Shown: positions 8,368 to 17,897, numbered from the stretch's first letter. The stretch: DNA of 64,000 bases from Actinomycetota bacterium (GCA_030645615.1 JAUSNB010000023.1:1-64000), one strand, 5' to 3'. Numbers and translations: made by a program. Notes: generated by a model from the sequence alone, not told the origin.

Positions 8368-8601
8368 TCACCGTCGTACCGCTGGAACGGCGCAACCCGC
8401 GAGGTAGGCCTCGAGGTCAGTACGGCGCAGCCGGACCAGCCGCCCGACCTTCAGGAACGGGATGCGCCGCTCCCGGATCAGCCGACGCACGAAGTGCGCG
8501 GTGATGTTCAGGTAGTCGGCAGCCTGCTCGGCGGTGAGCAGGTCCCCCGACGAGGTCACCGGGGTCGCTGAGCGCCGTGCTGCGCCATCCAGAATTGTCA
8601 T
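8368..8601 (-). CDS. xis: Excisionase / DNA-binding directionality factor (HTH_17)
   Basis: A 77-residue MerR-type winged-helix protein: LLTAEQAADYLNITAHFVRR, then RERRIPFLKVGRLVRLRR, is the classic helix-turn-helix_17 excisionase pattern. It probably binds the arms of the attachment site and shifts the integrase toward excision. It is not next to int as in most actinobacterial elements: the abiE pair lies between them. The start ATG at 8601 directly abuts the repeat segment described at 8602-8687. Confidence 0.88.
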   Translation of the reverse strand: MTILDGAARRSATPVTSSGDLLTAEQAADYLNITAHFVRRLIRERRIPFLKVGRLVRLRRTDLEAYLAGCAVPAVRR

Positions 8602-8687
8602 CTGCGTGTCCTTTCGTGTGCGGAGTCGTGAGTCCGGGCGGACGTGCTCTCATCTGGTCAACGGTGTGACCCCCTCGGTGCCTCGCA
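8602..8687. repeat. Relaxase-flanking direct repeat, copy 1
   Basis: CTGCGTGTC (8602-8610) and a 30-bp segment at 8658-8687 (beginning TCAACGGTGTGACCCCCTCG) recur in the same order and spacing at 12102-12181, with one mismatch in the 30-mer. A further shared CCGGCGTACGG follows in both copies. The two copies flank the relaxase gene. Confidence 0.7.
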
Positions 8688-8697
8688 AGTTCGCTAG

Positions 8698-11600
8698 TCA
8701 CATCGACATCCCCATGCCGGCGTACGGCGTGCTCATGCCGTACGACGGGCTGGGGGGATCCCAGGAGGGCTGCAGGGCGGCATGGGGCGAGTCGAGACGC
8801 TCGGCACGGCCGGTGAGCACCCGATGGACGCGGTCCAGGACCTCGTCGTCGAGGTCCGCCGGAGCCCACTGCCTCGTGGCACGCATCTCCTTGTCGCTCA
8901 GGTAGTCCCGGGCATCGGCGACGAACAGGGTGCGCTCACGCGCCCGACTGGCACTGACGTACAGGCTGGCCGCGTCCTTGGTCGGGGCGAGGGAGGCGAT
9001 GTGCACCTCGCTCGTCTGGCCCTGGACCTTGTGCGTCGTCCCGGCGTACCCGTAGTCCAGGTGCCGCATGAGCAGCCGCGGACTCAGGGTCCGCTCTGAG
9101 CCGTCGTCGAGTCGGATGGTCACCTGGTCGCGGCCTGGGTGGACCACGACGGCCCGGTCACCGCGCACCAGCCGCCGTTCGGGGTCGCGGTCGCTGTGCG
9201 GCGTCCTGACGCGCAGGACAGTGCCGGGCGCCAGCACCCGCTCGCCCGATGGGGTGCGGAAGGTGACGGCCGCCCGCCGGTCGAGGATCCCGTTGGTGAA
9301 GAGCCGGCCGTGGATCCGGTCGTTGAGGTCGTCGACCTCGGCGTTCGTGACGGCGTCGCAGGTGACGGCCTCTGCCCCGTGCGCTGCGATCTCGCGCGCG
9401 ACGGTGCTGGCGACCAGCTCGAGCTTGTGCTCGCGGTTTCGCGCCACCATCACCGCCCCGTCGGCCGTCAGGTGCTCCCACGCCGTGTCGAGGTCCCGGT
9501 CGTGCAGCGCGGCCGCCACTGCCCGGCCCACCTCCGTGCGCTGGCGCTGATTCGTGGCGAGCCTGACGACGGAGTCCGGGTGGGCAGCACACAGGACGTT
9601 GAACGCGTCGCCCGCGCCGACCGCTCGAAGCTGGGCGTGGTCGCCTTGCAGGACGAGCCGCTTGCCCGAGCTGGCGCAGAAGTCGGCGACGCGGGCCAGG
9701 CTGGCGACGTCAGCCATCGATGCCTCGTCGACCACGATCACGCGGGCTCGCACCGGCTGGCCGGAGTGGATCCGATGCACGAGCGCGGTGAGGTTCATCC
9801 AGGCGGCTCCGGACTCGTGCCCGGCCTGCGACGCCGCGCGGGTGGCCGTCGACGTCACCAGCAGCCCGAACCGCTCCCCCGTGAACGCCCTGTTCGCGGC
9901 GGCGAGCACGCTGGTCTTGCCCGACCCCCCGACGCCGGAGATCACGGTGATCGGCGCGGTGCCGTCGACGATCGCGTTGACGGCCCGGCGCTGCTCTCCG
10001 GACAGCCGCCACCCGCGATCGGCCTCGAACAGGCCGACCGCCGAGTCCGTCCGCCACGTGTGGGCCGGCGGCATGTCCGCACTGGCAGCCATGTGATGCA
10101 GCAGGCCGGCTTCGGCGTCCAGGGCGGACCGGGAGATCCACTGCTGGCCCCCTGTGCGCATCCCGCGGTCGTGCGACGCATGAGCCCGCACGAACCCGGC
10201 CCGCACCGCCATATGGGCGATCCGGGCACGCTCCGCGCCCGGCATGCCGGCCGTGGCGAGGTCCACGACCGAGCGGATCCTCGCCAGGCTGGTCACGGAC
10301 TCGTGGTCGCATGCGACGGAGGCGACCCATTCGACCCACTCCTGGTCCGACCAGGTCGCCGGAGCACTGGATCGCTCCGCCACCGCATCGCGCTCGGCCG
10401 CGAGGTCCAGGCCGAGACCCGTTGCCCGGGCAAGGGTCAGCTCGCGGAGCTGTGTCCACGTCGGCTGGTCGTCGGTCTTGGCCGGAGTCGCACGGGACTT
10501 GGCGGCCCGGTTCCGCGCCCCACGCGAACGGCGACTCCGGGGCTGGCCATCGTCGGCGTGGTCCTCCTCTGCCAGCACCGCCAGGCGGCCGCGAGAGAAG
10601 GCCATCAGCATCTCCTGGCTGAAGCCGCCGACCTCCCACTGCGCCGTCGCCGGGTTGAACCACACCTCGCCCAGCAAGCCGCGGGCCTGGGCCTCGGCGA
10701 TGACGTAATCCTGGCCCCAGGCGGCGAACCGCGGGGCGTTGATGATCAGCTCCCGACCGCCGTCCGCCATCGTGCGCACCACGCCATCGCGCCCCACGAG
10801 CACGTTCGGCAGGGAGCAGTGCACGTGCAGGTGCGGATCCCCTGCGCGGGAGGAGACCTCGGTGGCGATGAACCCCGCCCACCCGTCCGCCGCCATGACC
10901 TGGACGTCCTCGCCGTCGCCGCGGTGCCCTGTGGAGCAGAAGCCCGCCTCGGCCATCAGCCGCTCGAGGGCTCGGGTGGCCCCCGCCTCCATGACGTCAA
11001 GCCACTCCCCCGACCGGGCCGGGTCATCGGTGAGCGCGTAGAGGCTGAACGACTTCGGCAGCGTCAACGTCAGCTCGTACCCGGCGTTGCCGACCGGCTC
11101 ATGGCGTGATGCCGCAGCCTGCGCCGAGGCCCATAGGCGCTCCCCCAGCTCGACGTCAGTGAGTGCCTCGACCTCCAGTGCGTCGAGGTCGAGCTGGAGG
11201 ACGGCGTCGCGGTCCGGGCGGGTCACCACCGTGCCCGCCAGCCGTGACCGGACGACGCGCCCGACGGCCGCATGCAGCTCGACCGCCTCGATCCCCACGC
11301 CGCCGCGGTCGACCGCGCGCAGGACGCCGGACGCCGTCAGGAACGACACCGACCGGTCCCGCGCGGCCGCGCGGGACACCGACCGCCACCAGTTGCCCGC
11401 GTCGCGGGACGAGAACACGGCGGCGGGATCCAGTCCCGCGTCGGCCAGAGCCGCCGACAGCACGGCGTGGATCGGTGCGGCAGGAACGCGCGCCAGGCGC
11501 GAGCGCTGGGTCTTCACCCCGCGCGTCAGGTACTGCCCAGAGAAGGCCAGCTCGATGTGCAGGAAGTCGACGGGCTCGGTCACCAGCTCCCCCGGCCGGA

Positions 11601-11787
11601 ACCCGACCAGCTCAGCTGTGGCGCCCGCGCCGACGAACCTGACCCGGCGGCACTCCGCTGTGCCCACCCCGGCGCGGTAGGCGACCTGCACGTTGCCGAC
11701 TGCGGTGCGACCGGTGACTCGGTACCAGACCTGTCCCTGCCCCGCCGCCGTGTGAGAGATGGTCGTCACCTTCGCGTGCGCGGTCAC
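8698..11787 (-). CDS. MobF-family conjugative relaxase-helicase (TrwC/TraI-like)
   Basis: A 1029-residue relaxase that nicks oriT and unwinds the transferred strand. The N-terminal third is the TrwC relaxase domain; DPHLHVHCSLPN at about residue 316 is its metal-binding three-histidine motif. From about residue 600 a RecD-like helicase follows, with Walker A GVGGSGKT near residue 617, Walker B VVDEASMAD about 70 residues on, and a C-terminal UvrD-like TTHKVQGQT motif. I did not pin the nicking tyrosine. The GTG start at 11787 has GAGG eight bases upstream. With no coupling protein or type IV secretion genes nearby, the element must borrow a mating apparatus. Confidence 0.93.
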   Translation of the reverse strand: MTAHAKVTTISHTAAGQGQVWYRVTGRTAVGNVQVAYRAGVGTAECRRVRFVGAGATAELVGFRPGELVTEPVDFLHIELAFSGQYLTRGVKTQRSRLARVPAAPIHAVLSAALADAGLDPAAVFSSRDAGNWWRSVSRAAARDRSVSFLTASGVLRAVDRGGVGIEAVELHAAVGRVVRSRLAGTVVTRPDRDAVLQLDLDALEVEALTDVELGERLWASAQAAASRHEPVGNAGYELTLTLPKSFSLYALTDDPARSGEWLDVMEAGATRALERLMAEAGFCSTGHRGDGEDVQVMAADGWAGFIATEVSSRAGDPHLHVHCSLPNVLVGRDGVVRTMADGGRELIINAPRFAAWGQDYVIAEAQARGLLGEVWFNPATAQWEVGGFSQEMLMAFSRGRLAVLAEEDHADDGQPRSRRSRGARNRAAKSRATPAKTDDQPTWTQLRELTLARATGLGLDLAAERDAVAERSSAPATWSDQEWVEWVASVACDHESVTSLARIRSVVDLATAGMPGAERARIAHMAVRAGFVRAHASHDRGMRTGGQQWISRSALDAEAGLLHHMAASADMPPAHTWRTDSAVGLFEADRGWRLSGEQRRAVNAIVDGTAPITVISGVGGSGKTSVLAAANRAFTGERFGLLVTSTATRAASQAGHESGAAWMNLTALVHRIHSGQPVRARVIVVDEASMADVASLARVADFCASSGKRLVLQGDHAQLRAVGAGDAFNVLCAAHPDSVVRLATNQRQRTEVGRAVAAALHDRDLDTAWEHLTADGAVMVARNREHKLELVASTVAREIAAHGAEAVTCDAVTNAEVDDLNDRIHGRLFTNGILDRRAAVTFRTPSGERVLAPGTVLRVRTPHSDRDPERRLVRGDRAVVVHPGRDQVTIRLDDGSERTLSPRLLMRHLDYGYAGTTHKVQGQTSEVHIASLAPTKDAASLYVSASRARERTLFVADARDYLSDKEMRATRQWAPADLDDEVLDRVHRVLTGRAERLDSPHAALQPSWDPPSPSYGMSTPYAGMGMSM

Positions 11788-12101
11788 GCCGACCGCCTCA
11801 AATCCGGATTACAAGCCGGATATGGATTCGGGAGTTGGCTTAGGGCCTTGGCCTGGGGGTTGGGGAGGGTGCCTGGGCTGGCTGGGGTGATGGATTTGGG
11901 GCTGGCTGGATTGGGGGGCTGGGGACTGTGGATGGGATTGGTCAGGGGCTTGGTGGGTGTGCTGATGGGACGTGTGACTGTGGCCTTGGCCCTTCGTCCT
12001 GAACGCAGCGCCGCGGTGATTGCCATGCCCGCTCCCCTCGCCGTCCTGCCGCCCGCCGGCGACCGTGAACTGATCCCCTACTCGATCAACGCGATTGCCC
12101 T
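11788..12101. other. Candidate oriT region: palindromes and G-rich tract
   Basis: This is the left part of a 680-bp stretch without a convincing gene. The palindrome AATCCGGATT (11801-11810) and the inverted repeat ATCCGG/CCGGAT (11802-11807 and 11816-11821) lie just upstream of the relaxase start. From about 11830 to 12000 the plus strand is strikingly G/T-rich, with a textbook G-quadruplex pattern at 11855-11877 and further G-runs at 11930-11955. Relaxase genes commonly sit beside their oriT. An 80-codon Pro-rich minus-strand frame here looks like a by-product of the G-tract. Confidence 0.4.
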
Positions 12102-12181
12102 CTGCGTGTCACACATTCGCCGTCCGCAAGGGCAGCCACGTCCCTACCCACTCAACGGTGTGACCCCCTCGGTACCTCGCA
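12102..12181. repeat. Relaxase-flanking direct repeat, copy 2
   Basis: This is the partner of 8602-8687: CTGCGTGTC at 12102-12110 and the 30-bp segment at 12152-12181 with one mismatch, followed by CCGGCGTACGG. The match extends a few bases leftwards into what in copy 1 is the xis start, but the ATG is not conserved here. From 12182 to 12466 I see no gene, only the hsdR leader. Confidence 0.7.
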
Positions 12182-12466
12182 TTCCGGCGTACGGAGGGGC
12201 TCTGGGATGCGGCTTGGGGCGCACTCGGGAGGTGAGAATTACACCCCGCAAGGCAACTGGACTCGGGGCAGTCCAGACCGACAGCTAGGGCGGAGTAATA
12301 GGGTGGTGAACTCGGATTCGCGGTGAGCGCGCCTGACGATGCACCACTCACCATCGACACGGATTGGCCGAAGGGTTGGGGCGAGTAGATCCGCGGTCAG
12401 CCCTGTCCTGACACCAGCCTCGCCGAGGTGCTAACCAGAGCGCGCCACCTCGATAGCCTTGGATTC

Positions 12467-15229
12467 ATGAGTGCCGTGGACGACAAACTTGCTGCGGAAG
12501 CCCGCGCGCGTGTCGTCATCGACCAGCAGCTCAAGCAGGCGGGCTGGCTGATCCAGAAGCGCAAGGACCTCGCCCTCGGAGCCGGTCAGGGTATCGCCCT
12601 TGAAGAAGCACACATGAAGAACGACCACGGCCGTGTCGACTACCTGCTGTACGTCGACAAGAAGGTAGTTGGCGTTATCGAGGCCAAGCCGGTGGGTACC
12701 CCGCTGGCCGGTGTTCAGTGGCAGTCCGCGATGTATGCCAACGGCCTGCCCGCCGAGGTCCGCCTCGCGGCGCTGGACAAGGACGGGCGGCTGCCGTTCG
12801 TCTTCGAGGCTAGCGGCACCGAGATCTACTTCACCAACGGCTACGACCCCGAGCCCCGCGCACGTAAGGTCTTCGGTTTCCCCAAGCCCGAGACGCTGGC
12901 CAAGATCCTCCGTGACGCCGAGGCGGACCCCAGCGCCTCGACATGGCGCGGCAAAGTCCTCCGACTCCCGGAGCTGACCACCGCTCCGCTGCGCCCGGCG
13001 CAGATCGACGCAATCACCGGCATCGAGAAGTCGCTGTCCCAACAGCGCTTTGACCGCAGCCTCGTTCAGATGGCCACCGGCGCGGGCAAGACCTACGCCG
13101 CCGTAACCCAGTGCTACCGGCTGCTCAAGTGGGGCGGCTTCAACCGCATCCTGTTCCTGGTCGACCGAAACAACCTGGCCGACCAGACACTGGCGGAGTT
13201 CCAGAATTACCGAGCTCCAGACGACGGCCGTCGCTTCACCGAGCTCTACAACGTCGCCAAGCTCTCCAGTGCCGGCATGGCGGGCTCGACCAAGGTCGTC
13301 ATCTCCACCATCCAGCGTGTCTTCAAGGTCCTCCAGGGCGACGAGGTCGCCGACACCGACGACCAGAACCTGGACGACTACACGCCCGATCAGCCAGTCA
13401 CCGTCGCCTACAACGCCGCGCTCCCGCCGGAGGCGTTTGACCTGGTGATCGTCGATGAGGCCCACCGCAGTATCTACGGCGTCTGGCGCGGCGTACTGGA
13501 GTACTTCGACGCCCATGTTGTCGGCCTCACCGCCACGCCAGGCAAGCAGACCTTCGGGTTCTTCAAGCAGAACCTCGTCAGCGAGTACAGCTACCCACAG
13601 TCGGTCGCCGACGGCGTCAACGTCGACTTCGACGTCTACCGCATCCGCACCCAGATCACCGAGCAGGGCAGCATCATCGACGCCGGCATCGTCGTGCCCG
13701 TGGTCGACAAGGCCACTCGCGCTCAGCGTCTGGAGCGGCTCAAGGACGACTTTGTCTACACCGGCGGCAACCTCGACCGGGCCGTCACCGCCACCGACCA
13801 GATCCGCACGGTATTGGAGACCTTCCGCGAGCGTCTCTTCACCGAAATCTTCCCCGGCCGCACCGTCGTGCCCAAGACTCTAATCTTCGCCAAGGACGAC
13901 AGCCACGCCGAGGAGATCGTCCGACAGGTCCGCGAGGTCTTCGGCAAGGGCAACGACTTCGCTGCCAAGATCACCTACAACGCCAAGAACGCCAAGGAGC
14001 AACTCCAGGCGTTCCGCACTTCGGCCGCGCTGCGCATCGCCGTAACGGTCGACATGATCGCCACTGGAACCGACGTCAAACCGCTGGAGTGTGTCTTCTT
14101 CATGCGCGACGTCCGCTCAGCGCAGTACTTCGAGCAGATGAAGGGCCGTGGCGCCCGCACCATTGCCTCGGCCGACTTCCGCGCGGTCACCCCGGACTCG
14201 GACTCCAAGACCCGTTTCGTCATCGTCGATGCGATCGGTGTCACCGAGCACGACTTCGTCGAGCCACCGCTCAACCGCATCAAGACGGTCAGCCTCAAGC
14301 AGCTCCTCGACAAGGCTTCTGCCTACACCATCACCGAGGACGAAGCCGCCACGCTGGCCTCACGGCTGTCGAAGTTGGAGCTCGACCTCGACGACGCTGA
14401 GCGTGCCGAACTCGACGAGGTCGCCGGCCGCCCGTTCCGCGAAGTCATCAGAGGACTCGTCGATGCGGTTGATCCGGACGTGCAGGAGTCGTTCCTCTTC
14501 AACGTTCCCGGGGAGCAGAAGCAGCAGAGGATTCAAGAGATCATCGACAAGTCAATCGAGCCCATCGCTGATGCGCCACAACTGCGCCAGCGCATCCTCG
14601 AACTGCGTGGCGCGCACGATCGCGTAATCGACGAGGTCAGTGCTGACGCGCTCCTTGACGCCCACGGCGTCGTTGACACCTCACGAGCCCGGAGCATCGT
14701 CGAGTCATGGCAGGAGTACCTCGACGACAACCGTGACGTGATCACCGCGATCCAGCTCGCCTACGAAGCCAGCGACAAGCGCATTGACTTCCGATTCATC
14801 CAAGACCTCGCCATCCGCATCGAGCGTCCGCCCTACAACTGGACGCCCGACATCATCTGGAACGCCTACGTCACCCTCGGCACTCCCGAGCGGCACACCA
14901 GCGCGCACCGCACCGTGACCGACCTCGTCTCCGTGCTCCGACTCACGGTCGGCACCGACGATCAGCTCGTCCCGTATGCCGACCGTGTACAGGAGAGGTA
15001 CGCCACTTGGCTCACGCAGCAAGCCAATGCAGGAGTCCACTTCAACGAAAATGAACGTTGGTGGCTCGACCGCATGGTCCAAGTCATCGCAAGCTCAGCA
15101 GGCATCACAGCCGAAGACCTCGATGAATCGCCCTTCACCGAGCGCGGCGGAGTCGCTGGAGCCCTCCGCGACCTCGGCGACCGCGCGGGATACCTCGTCG
15201 AAGAACTCAACGCCGAGCTCACCGCATGA
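12467..15229 (+). CDS. hsdR: Type I restriction enzyme, R subunit (EcoEI-like)
   Basis: A 920-residue motor and nuclease subunit of the HsdRMS complex. The N-terminal nuclease domain shows the PD-(D/E)xK pattern at about residues 56-74 (VDYLLY ... VIEAKP). The SF2 translocase has Walker A ATGAGKT near residue 205 and DEAH near 330, with the second RecA lobe ending around MKGRGAR near 565. The EcoEI-type C-terminal domain follows. I chose ATG 12467 (MSAVDDKL) over the GTG at 12428; TAGCCT seven bases upstream could be a -10 for a leaderless transcript. The stop overlaps the hsdS start. Confidence 0.93.
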   Translation: MSAVDDKLAAEARARVVIDQQLKQAGWLIQKRKDLALGAGQGIALEEAHMKNDHGRVDYLLYVDKKVVGVIEAKPVGTPLAGVQWQSAMYANGLPAEVRLAALDKDGRLPFVFEASGTEIYFTNGYDPEPRARKVFGFPKPETLAKILRDAEADPSASTWRGKVLRLPELTTAPLRPAQIDAITGIEKSLSQQRFDRSLVQMATGAGKTYAAVTQCYRLLKWGGFNRILFLVDRNNLADQTLAEFQNYRAPDDGRRFTELYNVAKLSSAGMAGSTKVVISTIQRVFKVLQGDEVADTDDQNLDDYTPDQPVTVAYNAALPPEAFDLVIVDEAHRSIYGVWRGVLEYFDAHVVGLTATPGKQTFGFFKQNLVSEYSYPQSVADGVNVDFDVYRIRTQITEQGSIIDAGIVVPVVDKATRAQRLERLKDDFVYTGGNLDRAVTATDQIRTVLETFRERLFTEIFPGRTVVPKTLIFAKDDSHAEEIVRQVREVFGKGNDFAAKITYNAKNAKEQLQAFRTSAALRIAVTVDMIATGTDVKPLECVFFMRDVRSAQYFEQMKGRGARTIASADFRAVTPDSDSKTRFVIVDAIGVTEHDFVEPPLNRIKTVSLKQLLDKASAYTITEDEAATLASRLSKLELDLDDAERAELDEVAGRPFREVIRGLVDAVDPDVQESFLFNVPGEQKQQRIQEIIDKSIEPIADAPQLRQRILELRGAHDRVIDEVSADALLDAHGVVDTSRARSIVESWQEYLDDNRDVITAIQLAYEASDKRIDFRFIQDLAIRIERPPYNWTPDIIWNAYVTLGTPERHTSAHRTVTDLVSVLRLTVGTDDQLVPYADRVQERYATWLTQQANAGVHFNENERWWLDRMVQVIASSAGITAEDLDESPFTERGGVAGALRDLGDRAGYLVEELNAELTA

Positions 15230-16524
15230 TGGCGCTACCCGAAGGCTGGCGCGAGGTTACGCTAGGAGATGTTGTTGCTCCCATCTCTGACAGGGAGACT
15301 CCAGACCCAGCGACAGAGATCCCATTCATCGGCATGGAGCACGTCGAGGGGCAGAGTGGCCGAGTGTTGGCGTACGGCGATGCCTCCGACATCAAGAGCG
15401 CAAGTCCCCTCGTCGAACCGGGCGACATCCTGTACGGCCGCTTACGTCCGTACCTCAACAAGGTGGCGATTGCTCCCGAGAAGGCATACACCTCTGGCGA
15501 GTTCATCGTGTTCCGTGGAAACGACGAGGTTGACGGACGTTGGTTGAAGTGGCGCTTCACTGCCCGGGACTTCGTCGACTACGCCATCTCGTTGAACGCC
15601 GGGGATCGTCCCCGGGTCAAATGGCCGCAGATGAGGCCCTTCAGGCTGCAGCTCCCACCTCTCGACGAGCAGCACCGCATCGTCGAGCTCCTCGAAGAGC
15701 ACCTCTGCCGTATCGACGCCGCCGAGCATGGACTCGCGCAATCTGATCGCTCGACCGCCGCGTTGATCAGGTCTGCGCTGGCTCAGGGCCTTCGTGGTGA
15801 ACTCGTCGAGGACGACCTCGGTGAGGGGACTGCCGAGGATGTCCTTGGCTCCCGGCCTGACTTCGAGGCAACGGACGGTGATCGAGTCTGGGCCGTGCCC
15901 GAAGGCTGGCTATGGGCACGCCTTGGGGATGCTTTTGAGGTGCATGTTGGCGCAACTCCACCGCGAGGCGATGCCGGCGCCTGGGCAGGTGACCTGCCGT
16001 GGGTGTCAAGTGGCGAGGTCACGTTCTCGCGAATCAGCCAGACGCGCGAACACATCACCCGGGAAGCAGCAGGGAATCCATCCAGGCGCATCCACCCGCC
16101 CGGCACAGTGATGCTCGCGATGATCGGCGAGGGCAAGACCCGTGGCCAAGCTGCGATCCTCGATATTGAGGCCGCGCACAACCAGAACTGCGCGTCAATC
16201 AGGGTGTCCGAGACGAAGGTGCTACCCGAGTACGTCTACGGGTACATGGAGGAGCGATACCTCGAAACACGACGTGCCGGCTCGGGCGGCCAGCAGCAGG
16301 CGCTGAACAAGGCCGCGATCCAGCGTTTCCCCATCCCAATCCCGCCGCTCGCCACTCAGCGAAGGATCGTGGAGGCTTGGGATGGCATCAGGTCGGCTGC
16401 GGCACGTCTGGACGACGAAGTTGCGCGGGCTTCCCTGCGATCTCTATCTCTCAGGCGCGCCCTGCTCGCCGCGGCCTTTTCCGGTCGATTGACTGGCGCG
16501 TCCACTGACGGCGAGGCGGCCTGA
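15226..16524 (+). CDS. hsdS: Type I restriction enzyme, specificity subunit
   Basis: A 432-residue DNA-recognition subunit with two target-recognition domains, each followed by a conserved helix. TRD1 spans about residues 1-145, closing with PPLDEQHRIVELLEEH. TRD2 spans about 215-380, closing with PPLATQRRIVEAWD. Both halves start with the P-EGW-x-LG pattern. It pairs with HsdM and HsdR to recognise a bipartite site that cannot be read off the sequence. ATG overlaps the hsdR stop (ATGA), so the two are translationally coupled. Confidence 0.93.
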   Translation: MMALPEGWREVTLGDVVAPISDRETPDPATEIPFIGMEHVEGQSGRVLAYGDASDIKSASPLVEPGDILYGRLRPYLNKVAIAPEKAYTSGEFIVFRGNDEVDGRWLKWRFTARDFVDYAISLNAGDRPRVKWPQMRPFRLQLPPLDEQHRIVELLEEHLCRIDAAEHGLAQSDRSTAALIRSALAQGLRGELVEDDLGEGTAEDVLGSRPDFEATDGDRVWAVPEGWLWARLGDAFEVHVGATPPRGDAGAWAGDLPWVSSGEVTFSRISQTREHITREAAGNPSRRIHPPGTVMLAMIGEGKTRGQAAILDIEAAHNQNCASIRVSETKVLPEYVYGYMEERYLETRRAGSGGQQQALNKAAIQRFPIPIPPLATQRRIVEAWDGIRSAAARLDDEVARASLRSLSLRRALLAAAFSGRLTGASTDGEAA

Positions 16525-16526
16525 CC

Positions 16527-17897
16527 GTGGCAGCCAAGGACAACAAACTGGAAGTCGGGCAGTCGCGCATCGGACTGATGATTGACGGGCTTCCCGACAC
16601 GCCCAGGGTTGCCGTGAAGCTGGAACGAACTGACAAGCGGGTCGAAGTGACGATCCCGCTTCTCGACGGTCATGGCGACGTTTATCAGTACTGGTTCTCC
16701 AGCGGGATCATTTACGGCGACGACCCAGACAAGACGAAGCGACGCTACGAGCCACCCGAGTCGATCAGCTTCTACGATGCCAGGGGACCAGTCGGGCTGG
16801 TTGGGAGCAGCGCGTCGGGCTCAACGATGAACTTCGGAGGTGCGGGCATTGGCGAAGGCCGCCTCACCTTCGACTACGCAATCCTCGGCGCTGGTTCAGG
16901 TGCCGACTACGAGTCCATCAATGGCCTCCGCTCGGAAGTGGAAGGGCTCGGAACGTGGGTTGGGCTCCGGTCGCTGAACGCTGAGCGGGAGATCAAGGAC
17001 GGCCGGTTGGCATCCGTGAATCTTCGCCTGGAGTCTTCTCCCTCGATCCGCGCTGGCCGCCTACTCAATGCTGAGTTCCAATCGAACTGGCGATACGGCC
17101 CTGGTCCCGGCCCCGACCAGACGACCATCGCTGAGCGGATGCAGATCCACACGCAAATCAAGAAGGCCGTGAGTTGGGAGGACCACTTCAAGGTCCACTT
17201 CCCGCTGCGCAACCTTCTCCGTGTTGCGTCATGGCAGCGCTTGAACTTTGTTGGCCATGAGGTGGTGAGCGTTGCAGACCCTCTGCGCACTCTCGACGGC
17301 AAGGCGCACGGAGACCAGTGGCTTCCGGTCATCACCTACCGAACCGGCATCACCGAATCGGCATCGAAGCTGAGCTGGATGGACTTCCTGTTCTCCTACG
17401 CTGACGTCGAATCCAAGGGCGTCGGTCGCTGGATCGACCTCAGCAATAGGTTCGAGCGCGGACTGACACCGCTGGTTGGCCTTCTGGATCTCGGAGGGGC
17501 CTCACTCGAGGCCCATCTCGCGCAGGTAGGGATTGGGTTCGAGATGCTGGGCTACGACCTGATGCTTGAGACTGGAGCCATTGCTCGAGGGCAGGCCTAC
17601 GTGAAGTTCGCCGATCAAGTGGCTGCGGTGCTCGACACGGTTGCCAACTTGTTGCCGTTCCCGACCACCGACTTTCAGGAACTCTTGCGGCGCACCTACA
17701 TGGGCGTCAAGCATGCGGACAATGCGCAACCTAACCGGCAGGAGATGCATCTTGCCTACCGACAGGCGATCCAGGTATTCCGTGCTTGGGTGGCACTTCG
17801 GCTAGGGATGCCGAAGGCGAAACTGAAGGCAGCACTGGAGAACGACAAGGTGACCCGCCAGATACGCGAGATCGAGCGGTCCCTCGCAACGCCGTGA
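16527..17897 (+). CDS. ApeA-like HEPN abortive-infection protein
   Basis: A 456-residue protein starting with GTG two bases after the hsdS stop. The N-terminal ~250 residues are beta-rich, with Gly-rich segments, and resemble the N-terminal domain of ApeA-type anti-phage proteins. The C-terminal ~130 residues are helical and end in a HEPN RNase motif: R389-x6-H396 within LLRRTYMGVKHADN. HEPN proteins of this type cut RNA, often tRNA, and stop growth on infection. It is the third gene of the hsdR-hsdS operon, so it is expressed with restriction. Assignment to ApeA is by architecture and motif; the HEPN call is firmer than the subfamily. Confidence 0.7.
   Translation: MAAKDNKLEVGQSRIGLMIDGLPDTPRVAVKLERTDKRVEVTIPLLDGHGDVYQYWFSSGIIYGDDPDKTKRRYEPPESISFYDARGPVGLVGSSASGSTMNFGGAGIGEGRLTFDYAILGAGSGADYESINGLRSEVEGLGTWVGLRSLNAEREIKDGRLASVNLRLESSPSIRAGRLLNAEFQSNWRYGPGPGPDQTTIAERMQIHTQIKKAVSWEDHFKVHFPLRNLLRVASWQRLNFVGHEVVSVADPLRTLDGKAHGDQWLPVITYRTGITESASKLSWMDFLFSYADVESKGVGRWIDLSNRFERGLTPLVGLLDLGGASLEAHLAQVGIGFEMLGYDLMLETGAIARGQAYVKFADQVAAVLDTVANLLPFPTTDFQELLRRTYMGVKHADNAQPNRQEMHLAYRQAIQVFRAWVALRLGMPKAKLKAALENDKVTRQIREIERSLATP

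Noticed and set aside
11784-12026. 80-codon Pro-rich minus-strand frame overlapping the relaxase start
   Set aside because: The composition simply mirrors the G-rich plus-strand tract and there is no good ribosome site. Kept only as a possibility under the oriT entry.
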